Shown: positions 1-7,916, counted from the stretch's first letter. The stretch is 64,000 bases of DNA from Rhodospirillaceae bacterium (GCA_947476925.1 CANJSF010000015.1:32899-96898); one strand, 5' to 3'. The notes: generated by a model from the sequence alone, not told the origin. Numbers and translations: made by a program.

Positions 1-674
1 AGGGTGTTGATCACAGGCAGTGCCACGTACCGCATGGCGCCGGCATAGGCATCCGAGAAGTGAGGCCCCGCCATGAACAGATCCATGCTGTATTCGTGCA
101 GAGCGTTCATATCCTTTGCGGGTATGGGCAGCCGCGCCTCTTTGGTTTTGGAAAACCAGGGGAACCAACGCTGGAAGTCGAGCACGCGCGTCCATTCTTC
201 TGCCAGATGCCCACCCGATTCTGAAATCGTGAAGGGCTTCATGTAGCTCTCAATAAACGCTGGGTCTGCACCACCGGGCGGCAATGATAATCCATCAAGA
301 ATTGCGACTGCGACCCGCTCAGGGTGTTTTGCTGCAAACGCCAACGTAATTTTTGAACTCGTGTGAAATCCGTAAACCGGGCAGCGCTCGACCCCGAAGG
401 CTGCAATCGTTTCCGCCAGAGCAGTGCCGAAGTCGGGGATTTCAAGTGCCCGGCCGTGATCGAGCGGCGTGGAGTTGCCATAGCCCGGCGTGTCAATGGC
501 GATGACAGTGAACTGATCGGCAAACTCTTTCAGGAGTGGAGTATGCAGCACCGAGGAGCGCGGAGAATCATGCAGCAAAATAATCGGCGGGCCCGATCCG
601 GCAATCCGGTAGTGAACCTGCCCACTCCCGACATTCAAGAAGCCCTTTTTGATCGTCGCGTCTTTAGCCGCCAT
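1..674 (-). CDS. alpha/beta hydrolase, partial (C-terminus beyond window)
   Basis: The first 224 residues of an alpha/beta-hydrolase-fold protein are present; the rest runs off the left edge. The HDSPRSS loop at residues 35-41 matches the oxyanion-loop H-G position of epoxide hydrolase/haloalkane dehalogenase relatives, and DTPGYGNS at 61-68 is the usual strand-4 motif. The nucleophile elbow reads GFHTSS at 102-107, so the position normally held by Ser, Asp or Cys is His104. No signal peptide or membrane segment is visible. The ATG at 674 follows a strong GGTGGGGG ribosome site. It lies 75 nt downstream of the bicupin gene on the same strand and may be co-transcribed with it. The fold is clear; the reaction is unknown. 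Confidence 0.8.
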   Translation of the reverse strand, partial: MAAKDATIKKGFLNVGSGQVHYRIAGSGPPIILLHDSPRSSVLHTPLLKEFADQFTVIAIDTPGYGNSTPLDHGRALEIPDFGTALAETIAAFGVERCPVYGFHTSSKITLAFAAKHPERVAVAILDGLSLPPGGADPAFIESYMKPFTISESGGHLAEEWTRVLDFQRWFPWFSKTKEARLPIPAKDMNALHEYSMDLFMAGPHFSDAYAGAMRYVALPVINT

Positions 675-749
675 GCATCCCCCACCGATGAAATAAGAGC
701 GCTACCCTAGCGGGGCATCTCACCTTTCGCGACTCTAATATCAGGCCGT

Positions 750-1607
750 TTAATATTGCAGATCTGGGTCGTAGGTAGCATTGGCCAGAGGGGCCAGATG
801 TGGCGGCAAAATCGGCCGGTGCGCGGGGTTCCAGTCGATGGGTGATTCTGTATCGGACCAGGCGGTTGTTAAGGGGCCGCCTTTGCAGCGAAACAGACCG
901 AAAAGCCCTTTGCGCGTGCCGACAGGCCCATGTTCGATGTGCGGAGGCCGCCAAAAATAAGCGCCAGGTTTCAACGTTCCCATGGGCATCGAAATCTCGC
1001 CATCCAGCAAAAATACTTCTTCGACCACCGGGTGCGTTTCAGTCCGACCATGGGTCATTTTTGCCGGATCATCGGGCCCGAATTGCAGCAACCACGTGCG
1101 GTCTCCCGTTTTCGGGTCTTCGCGCAGGAGCTTACGCCCGGCACCGTTTGCAGTCGCCGCAACCACCGGATCGCTGGGGTGGCCCCAGCTCATTTTTGTG
1201 CTTTCAATTTTTGCAATGAGCCGCGCGGGCTCGTACAGCCCCACTGGGGCATCGCCCACAACTGTGCGGTGGGTGCCCTCATGAAAGGTCATCACGCTGG
1301 CGCCCTTGGGGCTGTTCATACTCGGGCGCGGCATGCCCGCCGGCAAATAAGCATAGTCGCCTTTCACGTACGCGACGCTGCCCACCCACAACTCTCCGTC
1401 CAGCACATAGAACTCTTCATCGCTATCAAGATAATGATTCTCGGGCAAACTCCATCCGATGGGGTATTTGATAATTGCAGTGACAGCTTTGCTGTCAGGG
1501 TCGTACGATAAAGCTTTGGCGTCAGCCCCAGGGCGTGACGAACCGTCCCCCAGCGTTTTCCAAGGCAGCACTTGCGTTTGAATAAACTCGGTGTGTGGTC
1601 GTGCCAT
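750..1607 (-). CDS. bicupin domain protein (DUF4437/ChrR-like cupin)
   Basis: This 285-residue soluble protein contains two cupin halves. The first (about residues 55-112) has a DEEFYVLDGELWV core and a G-Y-LPAG turn; the second (about 183-245) has THPVVEEVFLLDGEI followed by PGAYFWRPPHIEHGP. The histidines and glutamates of each half could bind a metal, as in cupin dioxygenases and ChrR-type anti-sigma sensor domains. No DNA-binding or signal sequence is visible. It sits upstream of the alpha/beta hydrolase on the same strand, which suggests shared catabolic work, but no substrate can be inferred. The ATG at 1607 lacks a strong ribosome site, so the start is less sure than the family. Confidence 0.72.
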   Translation of the reverse strand: MARPHTEFIQTQVLPWKTLGDGSSRPGADAKALSYDPDSKAVTAIIKYPIGWSLPENHYLDSDEEFYVLDGELWVGSVAYVKGDYAYLPAGMPRPSMNSPKGASVMTFHEGTHRTVVGDAPVGLYEPARLIAKIESTKMSWGHPSDPVVAATANGAGRKLLREDPKTGDRTWLLQFGPDDPAKMTHGRTETHPVVEEVFLLDGEISMPMGTLKPGAYFWRPPHIEHGPVGTRKGLFGLFRCKGGPLTTAWSDTESPIDWNPAHRPILPPHLAPLANATYDPDLQY

Positions 1608-1717
1608 GCTGGTGGTCCAATTCTAACATTCGCCCCCCAATTCGGGTGGCGATCTTGCGAATACTAGAATCATCAGGACCACTAGAAAACATAGTAATGT
1701 GGTGGCGCGTTAGATTC

Positions 1718-1761
1718 GACATTCGCGTCTCAGTATCGTTGCATATCGCGTAGCGAATGTC
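1718..1761. repeat. 9-bp inverted repeat in intergenic region
   Basis: The arms GACATTCGC (1718-1726) and GCGAATGTC (1753-1761) are perfect inverted copies separated by 26 nt. The repeat lies between the stop of the beta-helix membrane protein gene and the start of the bicupin gene, both on the minus strand. The spacing is roughly that of a two-site operator. No T-run follows, so it is not an obvious terminator. Confidence 0.45.
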
Positions 1762-1770
1762 TGATCTGCT

Positions 1771-3129
1771 TCACGAACCTGCGACTGGTGCGCTATTTTT
1801 TCGGCGTAAAGCCCATGCGGTGGAGAGCACAGCGCCTGCCCCGGTCATGATCGCCAAAATTTGAATCGCGCGGCCGACATACGGCACCGCCCCAAGTACA
1901 GCCAGCGCTAAAAAGCCCATCAACGTCCAGCCTACGAGCTTAGACACGCGTGTTTCTTGCCCTGGCTGGTTGCTTAGTGTGCGCACCATAAGGCCGCCCC
2001 AAAGGCACAGCGCAATCAGCCCCAAGCCAACCCCAATCGCGTAGGCTGCCGCACCCAGCAGGGCGAAGGGAATGCCGATGATGGTAATGCACACGGCGAT
2101 CAAAGCGGCAGGAACAGCCACAAGGCTCACCATCCCCACCATCAAACTTGGAAGTGGCTCTTTGGCCAATCGCTCGGTTGACTGAACAACAAATTGAGGC
2201 GCAACGCCCAAGGCCAGCGCACCGCAAATAGCCAATGTCACAAGCACCGTCAGCCACGCGCGCATACCCATGGGCTGTGGTGAAATCAGGCCGGCGTCGC
2301 GATCATCGGTATCGATTGTTATTTTACGGGCTGCTTTATGCGCGCCAGCGAGGTGTTCATCGACCTTGGCAGCGGCCTTGTCGATTTTTTCTCCTGCTTC
2401 ATCGATTCTGGCCACGGCCTCGTCAATCTTTGCCTTCGCTTCGTCGTGGACAGAGTTGTCCAATTCAATCGCAATCTTCCGCCCGTCGCGATCGGCCTTG
2501 CTGTTCTTGCCAAACTTACTTGATCCGCCAACGGTTACGCCCTCGGGCAACTCCGTCAGTCCCGGGGCCTTCAAGTTTCCGCCAATGGTGGTGCCCGGCG
2601 CAATGCTGACACGACTTGAATCGATGGTCAGATTGCCACCAATCTTACCGGCAAATCTTACGCGATCACCCTCGATCTCGACATCGCCAGCATATACGCC
2701 ATTCATGTCAACCGCACCGCCAAGAACTTCTGTGTCGCCACCGACAGTCATTGCGGGACCAAGAATAATTTCGCCGCCAGCCAGGTTCAGGTCATCTCTC
2801 ACGCGAATATCCATCTCGATCTTGCCGGCGGCCGCATTAACATCACCCGCCGTGCCTCCGCGCATGGAAATCTGGCCGGCAACAACAGCGACGTGTTCAA
2901 AATTTGAATTTTCAGTATCGATGTCGCCCGCAGCGCCGCCCAGTAACTTTGCGCCTGAATCTTTGACGGAAATACGGCCGCCAACACCACCGATCACATC
3001 TTTCATCTCCTTGGCGGTAATCGACACCGATTTAGCTGTTCCTGCTGCTGGAACATCAGATTCTTGGGCGTGTGCCGATAGTATAAGGGTGAGCGACAGT
3101 GTGGTTGTCAAAAGGACCTTTGAATTCAT
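1771..3129 (-). CDS. exported beta-helix (bactofilin-like) membrane protein
   Basis: This 452-residue protein begins with a signal peptide (about 1-21, ending AHA). Residues 35-215 are a regular glycine-rich repeat with alternating V/I and GG, typical of the right-handed beta-solenoid of polymer-forming bactofilin/DUF8173 proteins. A charged heptad segment (about 228-270, repeated K-I-D-E-A) should form a coiled coil. From about residue 293 there are four or five hydrophobic membrane segments. The likely topology is an extracytoplasmic beta-helix tethered to the inner membrane. Its ATG overlaps the stop of the preceding small-protein gene by 4 nt (ATGA), so it is translationally coupled to the methyltransferase pair upstream. 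The role is unknown. Confidence 0.75.
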   Translation of the reverse strand: MNSKVLLTTTLSLTLILSAHAQESDVPAAGTAKSVSITAKEMKDVIGGVGGRISVKDSGAKLLGGAAGDIDTENSNFEHVAVVAGQISMRGGTAGDVNAAAGKIEMDIRVRDDLNLAGGEIILGPAMTVGGDTEVLGGAVDMNGVYAGDVEIEGDRVRFAGKIGGNLTIDSSRVSIAPGTTIGGNLKAPGLTELPEGVTVGGSSKFGKNSKADRDGRKIAIELDNSVHDEAKAKIDEAVARIDEAGEKIDKAAAKVDEHLAGAHKAARKITIDTDDRDAGLISPQPMGMRAWLTVLVTLAICGALALGVAPQFVVQSTERLAKEPLPSLMVGMVSLVAVPAALIAVCITIIGIPFALLGAAAYAIGVGLGLIALCLWGGLMVRTLSNQPGQETRVSKLVGWTLMGFLALAVLGAVPYVGRAIQILAIMTGAGAVLSTAWALRRKNSAPVAGS

Positions 3130-3440
3130 TTTCCGTCATCCTTCTCCAACGTCGCGCGCGCGTCATGGACCGAACGAAAAAGGCGTTTCATCAAGGCATC
3201 GCGCTTCGCCCGTCGCTCATCTTCAGCAAGGTGATCGGGCTGCCAGTTCTCAAGATCGGCGCGTGTCATCACGCCTTTTGTATCTAAGATCCGCTCAATT
3301 GCATCGAATCGGTCGAATAATACCGACACTTCAGCCGATAGCGCCAGAATCATCGCATGCATCTGATCCATATTGGCATCTGCGAAATACTGCGGGCGTA
3401 AGCCCGCGGCCGCGCGAGGTGTTTGAATTTTGTTTGTCAC
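3126..3440 (-). CDS. small charged helical protein paired with methyltransferase (copy 1)
   Basis: This 104-residue protein starts with a GTG one nucleotide after the methyltransferase stop. A longer reading from 3476 would overlap that gene by 35 nt. The pattern G-R-P-x-YF at about residues 15-20 is followed by a predicted helix (MHAMILALSAEVSVLFDRFD) with coiled-coil character. The tail is highly charged. The same pattern (GRRPYFF, then a LAMVMALTGELAVLRDRLD helix) occurs in the protein at 49539-49910, which also neighbours a methyltransferase of the same family. The two proteins are clearly homologous. No known domain is recognised. Coupling on both sides suggests a function with the methyltransferase and the beta-helix protein. 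Confidence 0.72.
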   Translation of the reverse strand: MTNKIQTPRAAAGLRPQYFADANMDQMHAMILALSAEVSVLFDRFDAIERILDTKGVMTRADLENWQPDHLAEDERRAKRDALMKRLFRSVHDARATLEKDDGK

Positions 3441-3441
3441 G

Positions 3442-4623
3442 TTACTTTGACGCGCCCGCATACCATGCCTGCCCACCGCCGCGCGTAGAGCCCATAAATT
3501 TTTTATTGTCTACTTCGACGGCCGCATTCAGAGCATTTGCTTGCGCAACGCCAGGCCCAAAGCCTTCAAAATATTTGTCTGCTTCAAAACCTGCTTCCAG
3601 CGCTACATCCTTGAGTTCGAGATCGTGTACGGCACCCCAGAATGGCTCATTATTATTGTATGTGTCCCAATCACGCACGAATTGCCCCCATGGGTCGAAG
3701 CCTTTGTAGGGCGGCAATTCAGAGCACAGAAAAAGCCCACCAGGTTTCAACACACGCTGGGCTTCTTTAAAAATATTATATGTCGCACTTCTCGACGTTT
3801 CATGTAGCGTCGCCAAGCAGCACACGAGATCGAAACTGCTATTGGCGAAGGTCATGTTTTCACCGCTCATTTGGTGAAAATGGATCGGCAAATGCAGTGA
3901 TTCTGCGCGAGCATGCGCATATCGCAACACAGCCGCACCGACATCAATGGCGTGAAGCTCGGCGTCAGGGAACATCATCGATAGCCCGCCCGTTGAACCA
4001 CCCGCTGTGCAGCCAATTTCCAGAATCTTTTTTGGTTTCAAATCTGGTCGTGACTGCGCCACCATCATCGCAGCGGCTTTGCCAATGCCGTCCATCCGCG
4101 GACCAAATAAGCCTTGGGTATAAATATAGCCGCCGCGGTCATACAACGCGCCAGCTGTAATATCCCCCGGCATCAAATCGGCGCCATAGCCGCCGGGCGT
4201 GGCGTGATTATGGTTATTTATGATGTAAGGCGGCACTTCGAAGTTCGGATCAAGCGTCAACGAGCCTTTCGTTTTGCCATTGGCAAATTTCTGAGCGGTG
4301 TCGATCAGGCTTGGCAATTGGCGTTGAATGCTCTCATCCACTGCGTTCCACATCATTTCCTGAATCGTGCGCTGGAACGAGCTGGTCATTTGGTAAAAGG
4401 GCTGGCGCACCATTTCTTTGCGAATTTCGTGGCGATCAAGCGGTGCGCGACCATGGCGGCGCTGGAAACTCGGTAGAACGTGATTATCGTAAACGGCCTT
4501 ATTGCCAGGCGTGATATAATTGAGAACGTGCTTGCCCAGTTCATTGATGTACGCTTGCCGCGCCGCTTCGTCCAACGATGCAACGGGTAACACGCCATGA
4601 GCCTCTTGCTTAACAGCGGCCAT
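3442..4623 (-). CDS. class I SAM-dependent methyltransferase (copy 1)
   Basis: This 393-residue protein has a helical N-terminal half (about 1-190) that I do not recognise, then a Rossmann methyltransferase domain. Motif I is EIGCTAGGSTG at 202-212, followed by an acidic strand-2 end (HAIDVG), an N-SSFDLV motif 4 and a RVLKPGG motif typical of Methyltransf_11/25 enzymes. The ATG at 4623 has an AGGGAGG ribosome site. The protein at 48332-49459 has the same two-part architecture, with shared blocks RQLP(S/T)L, GSLTLD, ATLHETS/ALMHETS and NNNEP. The substrate is unknown. It leads a coupled trio with the small helical protein and the beta-helix membrane protein. Confidence 0.82.
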   Translation of the reverse strand: MAAVKQEAHGVLPVASLDEAARQAYINELGKHVLNYITPGNKAVYDNHVLPSFQRRHGRAPLDRHEIRKEMVRQPFYQMTSSFQRTIQEMMWNAVDESIQRQLPSLIDTAQKFANGKTKGSLTLDPNFEVPPYIINNHNHATPGGYGADLMPGDITAGALYDRGGYIYTQGLFGPRMDGIGKAAAMMVAQSRPDLKPKKILEIGCTAGGSTGGLSMMFPDAELHAIDVGAAVLRYAHARAESLHLPIHFHQMSGENMTFANSSFDLVCCLATLHETSRSATYNIFKEAQRVLKPGGLFLCSELPPYKGFDPWGQFVRDWDTYNNNEPFWGAVHDLELKDVALEAGFEADKYFEGFGPGVAQANALNAAVEVDNKKFMGSTRGGGQAWYAGASK

Positions 4624-4712
4624 CAAGGCCCTCCCTAAACGTCCCGAATACGGTAGGAAATGGTATCGCGACAGGCCGGACGCGACAAGCACGCCCAAGC
4701 CATTGCGGCAGC

Positions 4713-4811
4713 TTACGGTCTGCCGGTCGCTTGCTTCACCAGCACAAAATCAATGAAAATCGAGCCTGGCGCCTGTTCCCAGCGAACATTGCGATCTGAG
4801 TGCTGCCACGT
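4713..4811 (-). other. in-frame sense stretch after the VOC stop codon
   Basis: Immediately after the TAA of the VOC gene (4812-4814) the same frame stays open for 32 sense codons, up to the next TAA at 4713-4715. The reading T-W-Q-H-S-D-R-N-V-R-W-E-Q-A-P-G looks protein-like. It could be a decayed C-terminal extension, a remnant of another gene, or chance. No start codon or ribosome site is associated with it. Confidence 0.3.
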
Positions 4812-5750
4812 TTATGTTTCGATTAAGTGGTGGATCACGCCATGCGGGGCACGAATCGTCAGTGATTGAATTTTGCCATAGGGCGACAGCGAGGTTTCAG
4901 TGACAGGCGATAGAATCTCAACGCCAAATGACTTTGCTTCGCGCGCATGGTCGGCAATGTGATCGACAAAAACAGTTCCGCCGGCCAAGCCTCTGTTTGG
5001 GAACACCGCGCGCTCGCGTAACGACTGATACGCGCCTTGCGGCAAACCATAATGGATAATACCGAAGTAAGGCTCTGTTTTTTTCATACCGATGTTTTTG
5101 GCGCGCAGTTGCAGTTTATGGGGCGTGCCCACCAGCTTTGAGAAGCTGTCGTCATCAATGGCGTATTCGTGAACAACCGATAAGCCCAGCACCTTTTCAT
5201 AAAAGTCCACGACCTTGGGCTGGTCCTCCACGGGGCTCGAAATACTTTGCGGCTCGGAAAACATTTTGTCTGTCGTTGTCGCAAAATCTTTAAAAAAATC
5301 ACGCGGGCCGCTAATCAGTGCCGTCACAATTTCATCCGGACCCCACAGGTGACCCTCGATGAATTTGCCGTTGGGCAGGTCGTATTCAGAAATGTCGTCT
5401 TTCAGTTTAAACCCTTGCGCCTGCACATGAGCGTTGGCTGCGTGGAAGTCAGGAGCATAAAAATCAATGACCTTCAACGCGTCGCAATCGAACCCCGAGC
5501 CGCGGTTGCGAATGACGATGGGCGAGATCGGGTCAAACTGAACCAATCGCACGCCAAAGTGCGTGCCGGGTGTTTCCAGCAGTAGTGTGGTGGCGCCGTG
5601 GCCCGTTAGGCCCCACAGCGCTTGCACCTGCGCGCGGTCTAGGTTTTGCTCGACAACGGCTTTAAGCCCAAACACGCCCTCGAACAGAGCGCGATGTGCG
5701 GCAATACTTTCGCACGATATGATCGGGCCATGGATGAAGCGAACACTCAT
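4812..5750 (-). CDS. two-domain VOC (glyoxalase/dioxygenase-like) protein
   Basis: This 312-residue protein carries two vicinal-oxygen-chelate modules. The first (about 1-130) starts SVRFIHGPIISCESIAAHRALFE. The second (about 165-310) contains VVDFYEKVLGLSVVHEY and ends APHGVIHHLIET. The family includes extradiol dioxygenases, glyoxalases and fosfomycin-resistance-type enzymes. The metal ligands cannot be assigned firmly. The ATG at 5750 has an AAGGAC ribosome site 5-6 nt upstream; the longer reading from 5804 would run into the amidohydrolase remnant. It is probably co-transcribed with the FAD hydroxylase upstream, which fits an aromatic-oxidation role by inference. Confidence 0.75.
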   Translation of the reverse strand: MSVRFIHGPIISCESIAAHRALFEGVFGLKAVVEQNLDRAQVQALWGLTGHGATTLLLETPGTHFGVRLVQFDPISPIVIRNRGSGFDCDALKVIDFYAPDFHAANAHVQAQGFKLKDDISEYDLPNGKFIEGHLWGPDEIVTALISGPRDFFKDFATTTDKMFSEPQSISSPVEDQPKVVDFYEKVLGLSVVHEYAIDDDSFSKLVGTPHKLQLRAKNIGMKKTEPYFGIIHYGLPQGAYQSLRERAVFPNRGLAGGTVFVDHIADHAREAKSFGVEILSPVTETSLSPYGKIQSLTIRAPHGVIHHLIET

Positions 5751-5766
5751 ATCAAGTCCTTGTAAT

Positions 5767-5955
5767 CTATTGCACGCGTTTTCCGCCTCGGTAAACGGCC
5801 GCAATGCGGTTCAGATTGGCCCAATCGCGCCTGGGGGTCTGCGTCAAGTAGCACCATGTCGGCCCATTTGCCACGCTCGAGTGAGCTGAACTCTTTTTCG
5901 TGATCCAGAAAAATAGCGCCTGACTCACCTACAATGTCGACTTCGAGCTCCTCAA
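5767..5955 (-). pseudogene. C-terminal remnant of an amidohydrolase, frameshifted
   Basis: Translated on the minus strand, this segment gives G-A-I-F-L-D-H-E-K-E-F-S-S-L-E-R-G-K then WADMVLLDADPQARL, and after a single-base shift near 5817-5824 continues ANLNRIAAVYRGGKRVQ and a stop at 5767-5769. This is the characteristic tail of imidazolonepropionase-like/metal-dependent amidohydrolases (GSLEPGK-ADLVLLD, then the strand V-Y-R-G-G-K-R-V). All metal-binding and catalytic parts are missing. The fragment begins at the stop codon of the FAD hydroxylase gene and ends just before the VOC ribosome site. It is best read as a decaying deletion scar. Confidence 0.75.
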
Positions 5956-7149
5956 TTAGGCGATAGCCTCTGAACGTCGATACGAATTGATGAGCGCATT
6001 GTCCATTAAAAAGGCGCGATGTTTGTCGCGATCGGCAATGATGGCTTGCATATCTTTCAATGCTTCGCGGCGTTTGGCCGGGTCGGCCTCACGATGCCGG
6101 CGGTAATTTGCATCCGATGTCGAGTGAATATCATCAACCGCCGCCGATCGACGCTGGCGGGTGTACTTCGCCAGCAGAGCGGTGGCGTTTGCACCATCAT
6201 AAATAGCGATCAGTTTGTCAGCGAGATTGAATGCATCCTGCACACCGCCGTTCATACCAAATCCGCCGGCCGGACTGTTGAGGTGTGCAGCGTCGCCCAC
6301 CAGCAGCATCCGCCCTAAGTGAAATGTATCGGCCACGCGCTTGTGCACGCGATACAGCCGCGCGGTCATCAACGCAAAGGGCGCGCCAGCGGGACAAATT
6401 TTCGCCAACTTGGCTTGGACAATGTCATCGGACAACGTGTCCTCATCACGGGACTCGGGCGGCGGTGACCAGCCAATGCGCCACATGAAGCGCGTGTGAA
6501 ACATGCTGAAGGGCCCGAAGTCCGACCAGTAGTAATTCACTCCCAACAGCCCGGGCATATGATCGTGGAAAGCAAAGGGCGAGCCGACCGTGAACGACAC
6601 GGCAGGATAAGTCTCGCCCTCAAAGCCAATACCTAGCTGCGTGCGCACCACTGATGCCGCGCCATCGGCGGCGATTAACCACGCTCCATCAAGTGTTTCG
6701 ATTTTACCGTTGCGTGTGAAGGTCGCGCGAACACCTTCTGATGTTTGTCCAACGTCGGTGACAGCAGCCCCAAAGATCAACGATCCCGGTGCTTCTTTTT
6801 CGAGGGCCGCGGCCGCCACGGTGACTAAATTGAATTGTTCGCATTGCAGCCGGAAAGGATAGCGCGTTTCATCGGCGAGCAAGCCAAAGTCAAAGATTGC
6901 GGCTTCACCAGTTTCAAGAATGCGGTATTGCCATTGTGGCGCGGGACGTCCCAGGCCGATCAACTGGGTGGTCAGCCCCAAGGTGTCGAGCAACTCTAAC
7001 GTTGGGGCATGGAAGGTCGAAGCCCGCGGTTCAGAATGAAGCGCTTCGGCTTTCTCCAAAACGCTGACCGCAATCCCCGCGCGCGCCAGTTTCAGCGCGG
7101 CAACAAGCCCAACAGGCCCCGCGCCAACAATGATGACGCGCTTGCTCAC
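5956..7149 (-). CDS. FAD-dependent aromatic hydroxylase (PHBH/UbiH family)
   Basis: This 397-residue flavoprotein monooxygenase has the N-terminal FAD-binding GAGPVG fingerprint (residues 9-14), the ADGAASVVR DG motif (161-169) and GDAAH (285-289) followed by SPAGGFGMNGG for the FAD ribityl chain. The length suits the single-component class A hydroxylases, which use NAD(P)H and oxygen to hydroxylate phenolic rings. The protein should be cytoplasmic. Its ATG overlaps the stop of the upstream exported SDR by 4 nt (ATGA), showing translational coupling. The downstream VOC gene could act on the ring product, but this is inference. Confidence 0.86.
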   Translation of the reverse strand: MSKRVIIVGAGPVGLVAALKLARAGIAVSVLEKAEALHSEPRASTFHAPTLELLDTLGLTTQLIGLGRPAPQWQYRILETGEAAIFDFGLLADETRYPFRLQCEQFNLVTVAAAALEKEAPGSLIFGAAVTDVGQTSEGVRATFTRNGKIETLDGAWLIAADGAASVVRTQLGIGFEGETYPAVSFTVGSPFAFHDHMPGLLGVNYYWSDFGPFSMFHTRFMWRIGWSPPPESRDEDTLSDDIVQAKLAKICPAGAPFALMTARLYRVHKRVADTFHLGRMLLVGDAAHLNSPAGGFGMNGGVQDAFNLADKLIAIYDGANATALLAKYTRQRRSAAVDDIHSTSDANYRRHREADPAKRREALKDMQAIIADRDKHRAFLMDNALINSYRRSEAIA

Positions 7150-7916
7150 CAGGGCAAAGTTGTTCCATCGAAATTAAAGAACGTCGCCGTTTGCTCTATC
7201 GTCAGTTTCTCGGTTATGGCGCTGAGTTCTTTCACTGCCAATTCCGTCGTCCGCAATGGCATGCGACCGCGTGCTGCGGCCATCATGTCGGTGTCGACGG
7301 GGCCGGGATTAATCAGCGCCAGAGCAATGCCTTTGTCTTTCATGGAATAAGACACATTCTTCATCGCCATGTTCACTGCCGCTTTGCTGGCACGGTAGAA
7401 CGGTTGGCGGTTCGAACTTACGCCGGCGATGGAGCCTTCGCTGGAGGATACAACCACCACTTTCTTTTGTTTGCTGGCGGCCAAGTGCTCGGTGAAGGCC
7501 TCGGTCATTTTCAGTGGGCCACGGACGTTGGTGTTCATCACGTCGTCAAAGCTCGCGTAATCAATGCTGCCGAAGCGCTGTTTTTCGGGCGAACCGGTGA
7601 TGCCAGCGTTATTGACCAGAATGTCGATGGGTTGGCCTTTATACTTTGCGGCTAGCGCATCGATTGCGGCAAGGTCCGTGACGTCCAGGGCCTCGACTAC
7701 AACCGACTTGTTGGCTTTGGCAAGGGCGTTCAGTTCTGTTGCCTCTGCTGGTTTGCGCGCCGTGGCAATGACTTTGTAGCCCTTGGCGGCATACTGTTTG
7801 GCGAACTCAAGTCCAATACCGCGATTGGCGCCAGTCACCAAAATGGTATCGGCGTTCGCGGTGCTCGCCCACAAAACGATGCATCCGATGGCAATGCTTT
7901 TCAATCCGCTCAACAT
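7146..7916 (-). CDS. exported short-chain dehydrogenase/reductase (copy 1)
   Basis: This 256-residue classical SDR is preceded by an apparent Sec signal peptide (residues 1-22, ending ANA). The cofactor motif is TGANRGIG (28-35), followed by DVT at 78-80, NNAG at 102-105, catalytic Ser near 157-159 and the Y-R-A-S-K pair Y174/K178. All catalytic residues are present. The protein at 60247-61017 is the same length and closely similar throughout, including the signal peptide. Export is unusual because periplasm lacks free NAD(P)(H). The gene is coupled to the FAD hydroxylase. Its start lies 194 nt from the divergent transporter gene, so this gap should hold both promoters. Confidence 0.85.
   Translation of the reverse strand: MLSGLKSIAIGCIVLWASTANADTILVTGANRGIGLEFAKQYAAKGYKVIATARKPAEATELNALAKANKSVVVEALDVTDLAAIDALAAKYKGQPIDILVNNAGITGSPEKQRFGSIDYASFDDVMNTNVRGPLKMTEAFTEHLAASKQKKVVVVSSSEGSIAGVSSNRQPFYRASKAAVNMAMKNVSYSMKDKGIALALINPGPVDTDMMAAARGRMPLRTTELAVKELSAITEKLTIEQTATFFNFDGTTLPW

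Noticed and set aside
3126..3476. 116-residue reading of the small helical protein from 3476
   Set aside because: It would overlap the methyltransferase gene by 35 nt; the GTG at 3440 fits the gap and the alignment with the second copy.
2270..3709. Long plus-strand ORF of 479 codons opposite the beta-helix gene
   Set aside because: It is antisense to a protein with a signal peptide, repeat pattern and membrane segments, and has no domain pattern of its own.
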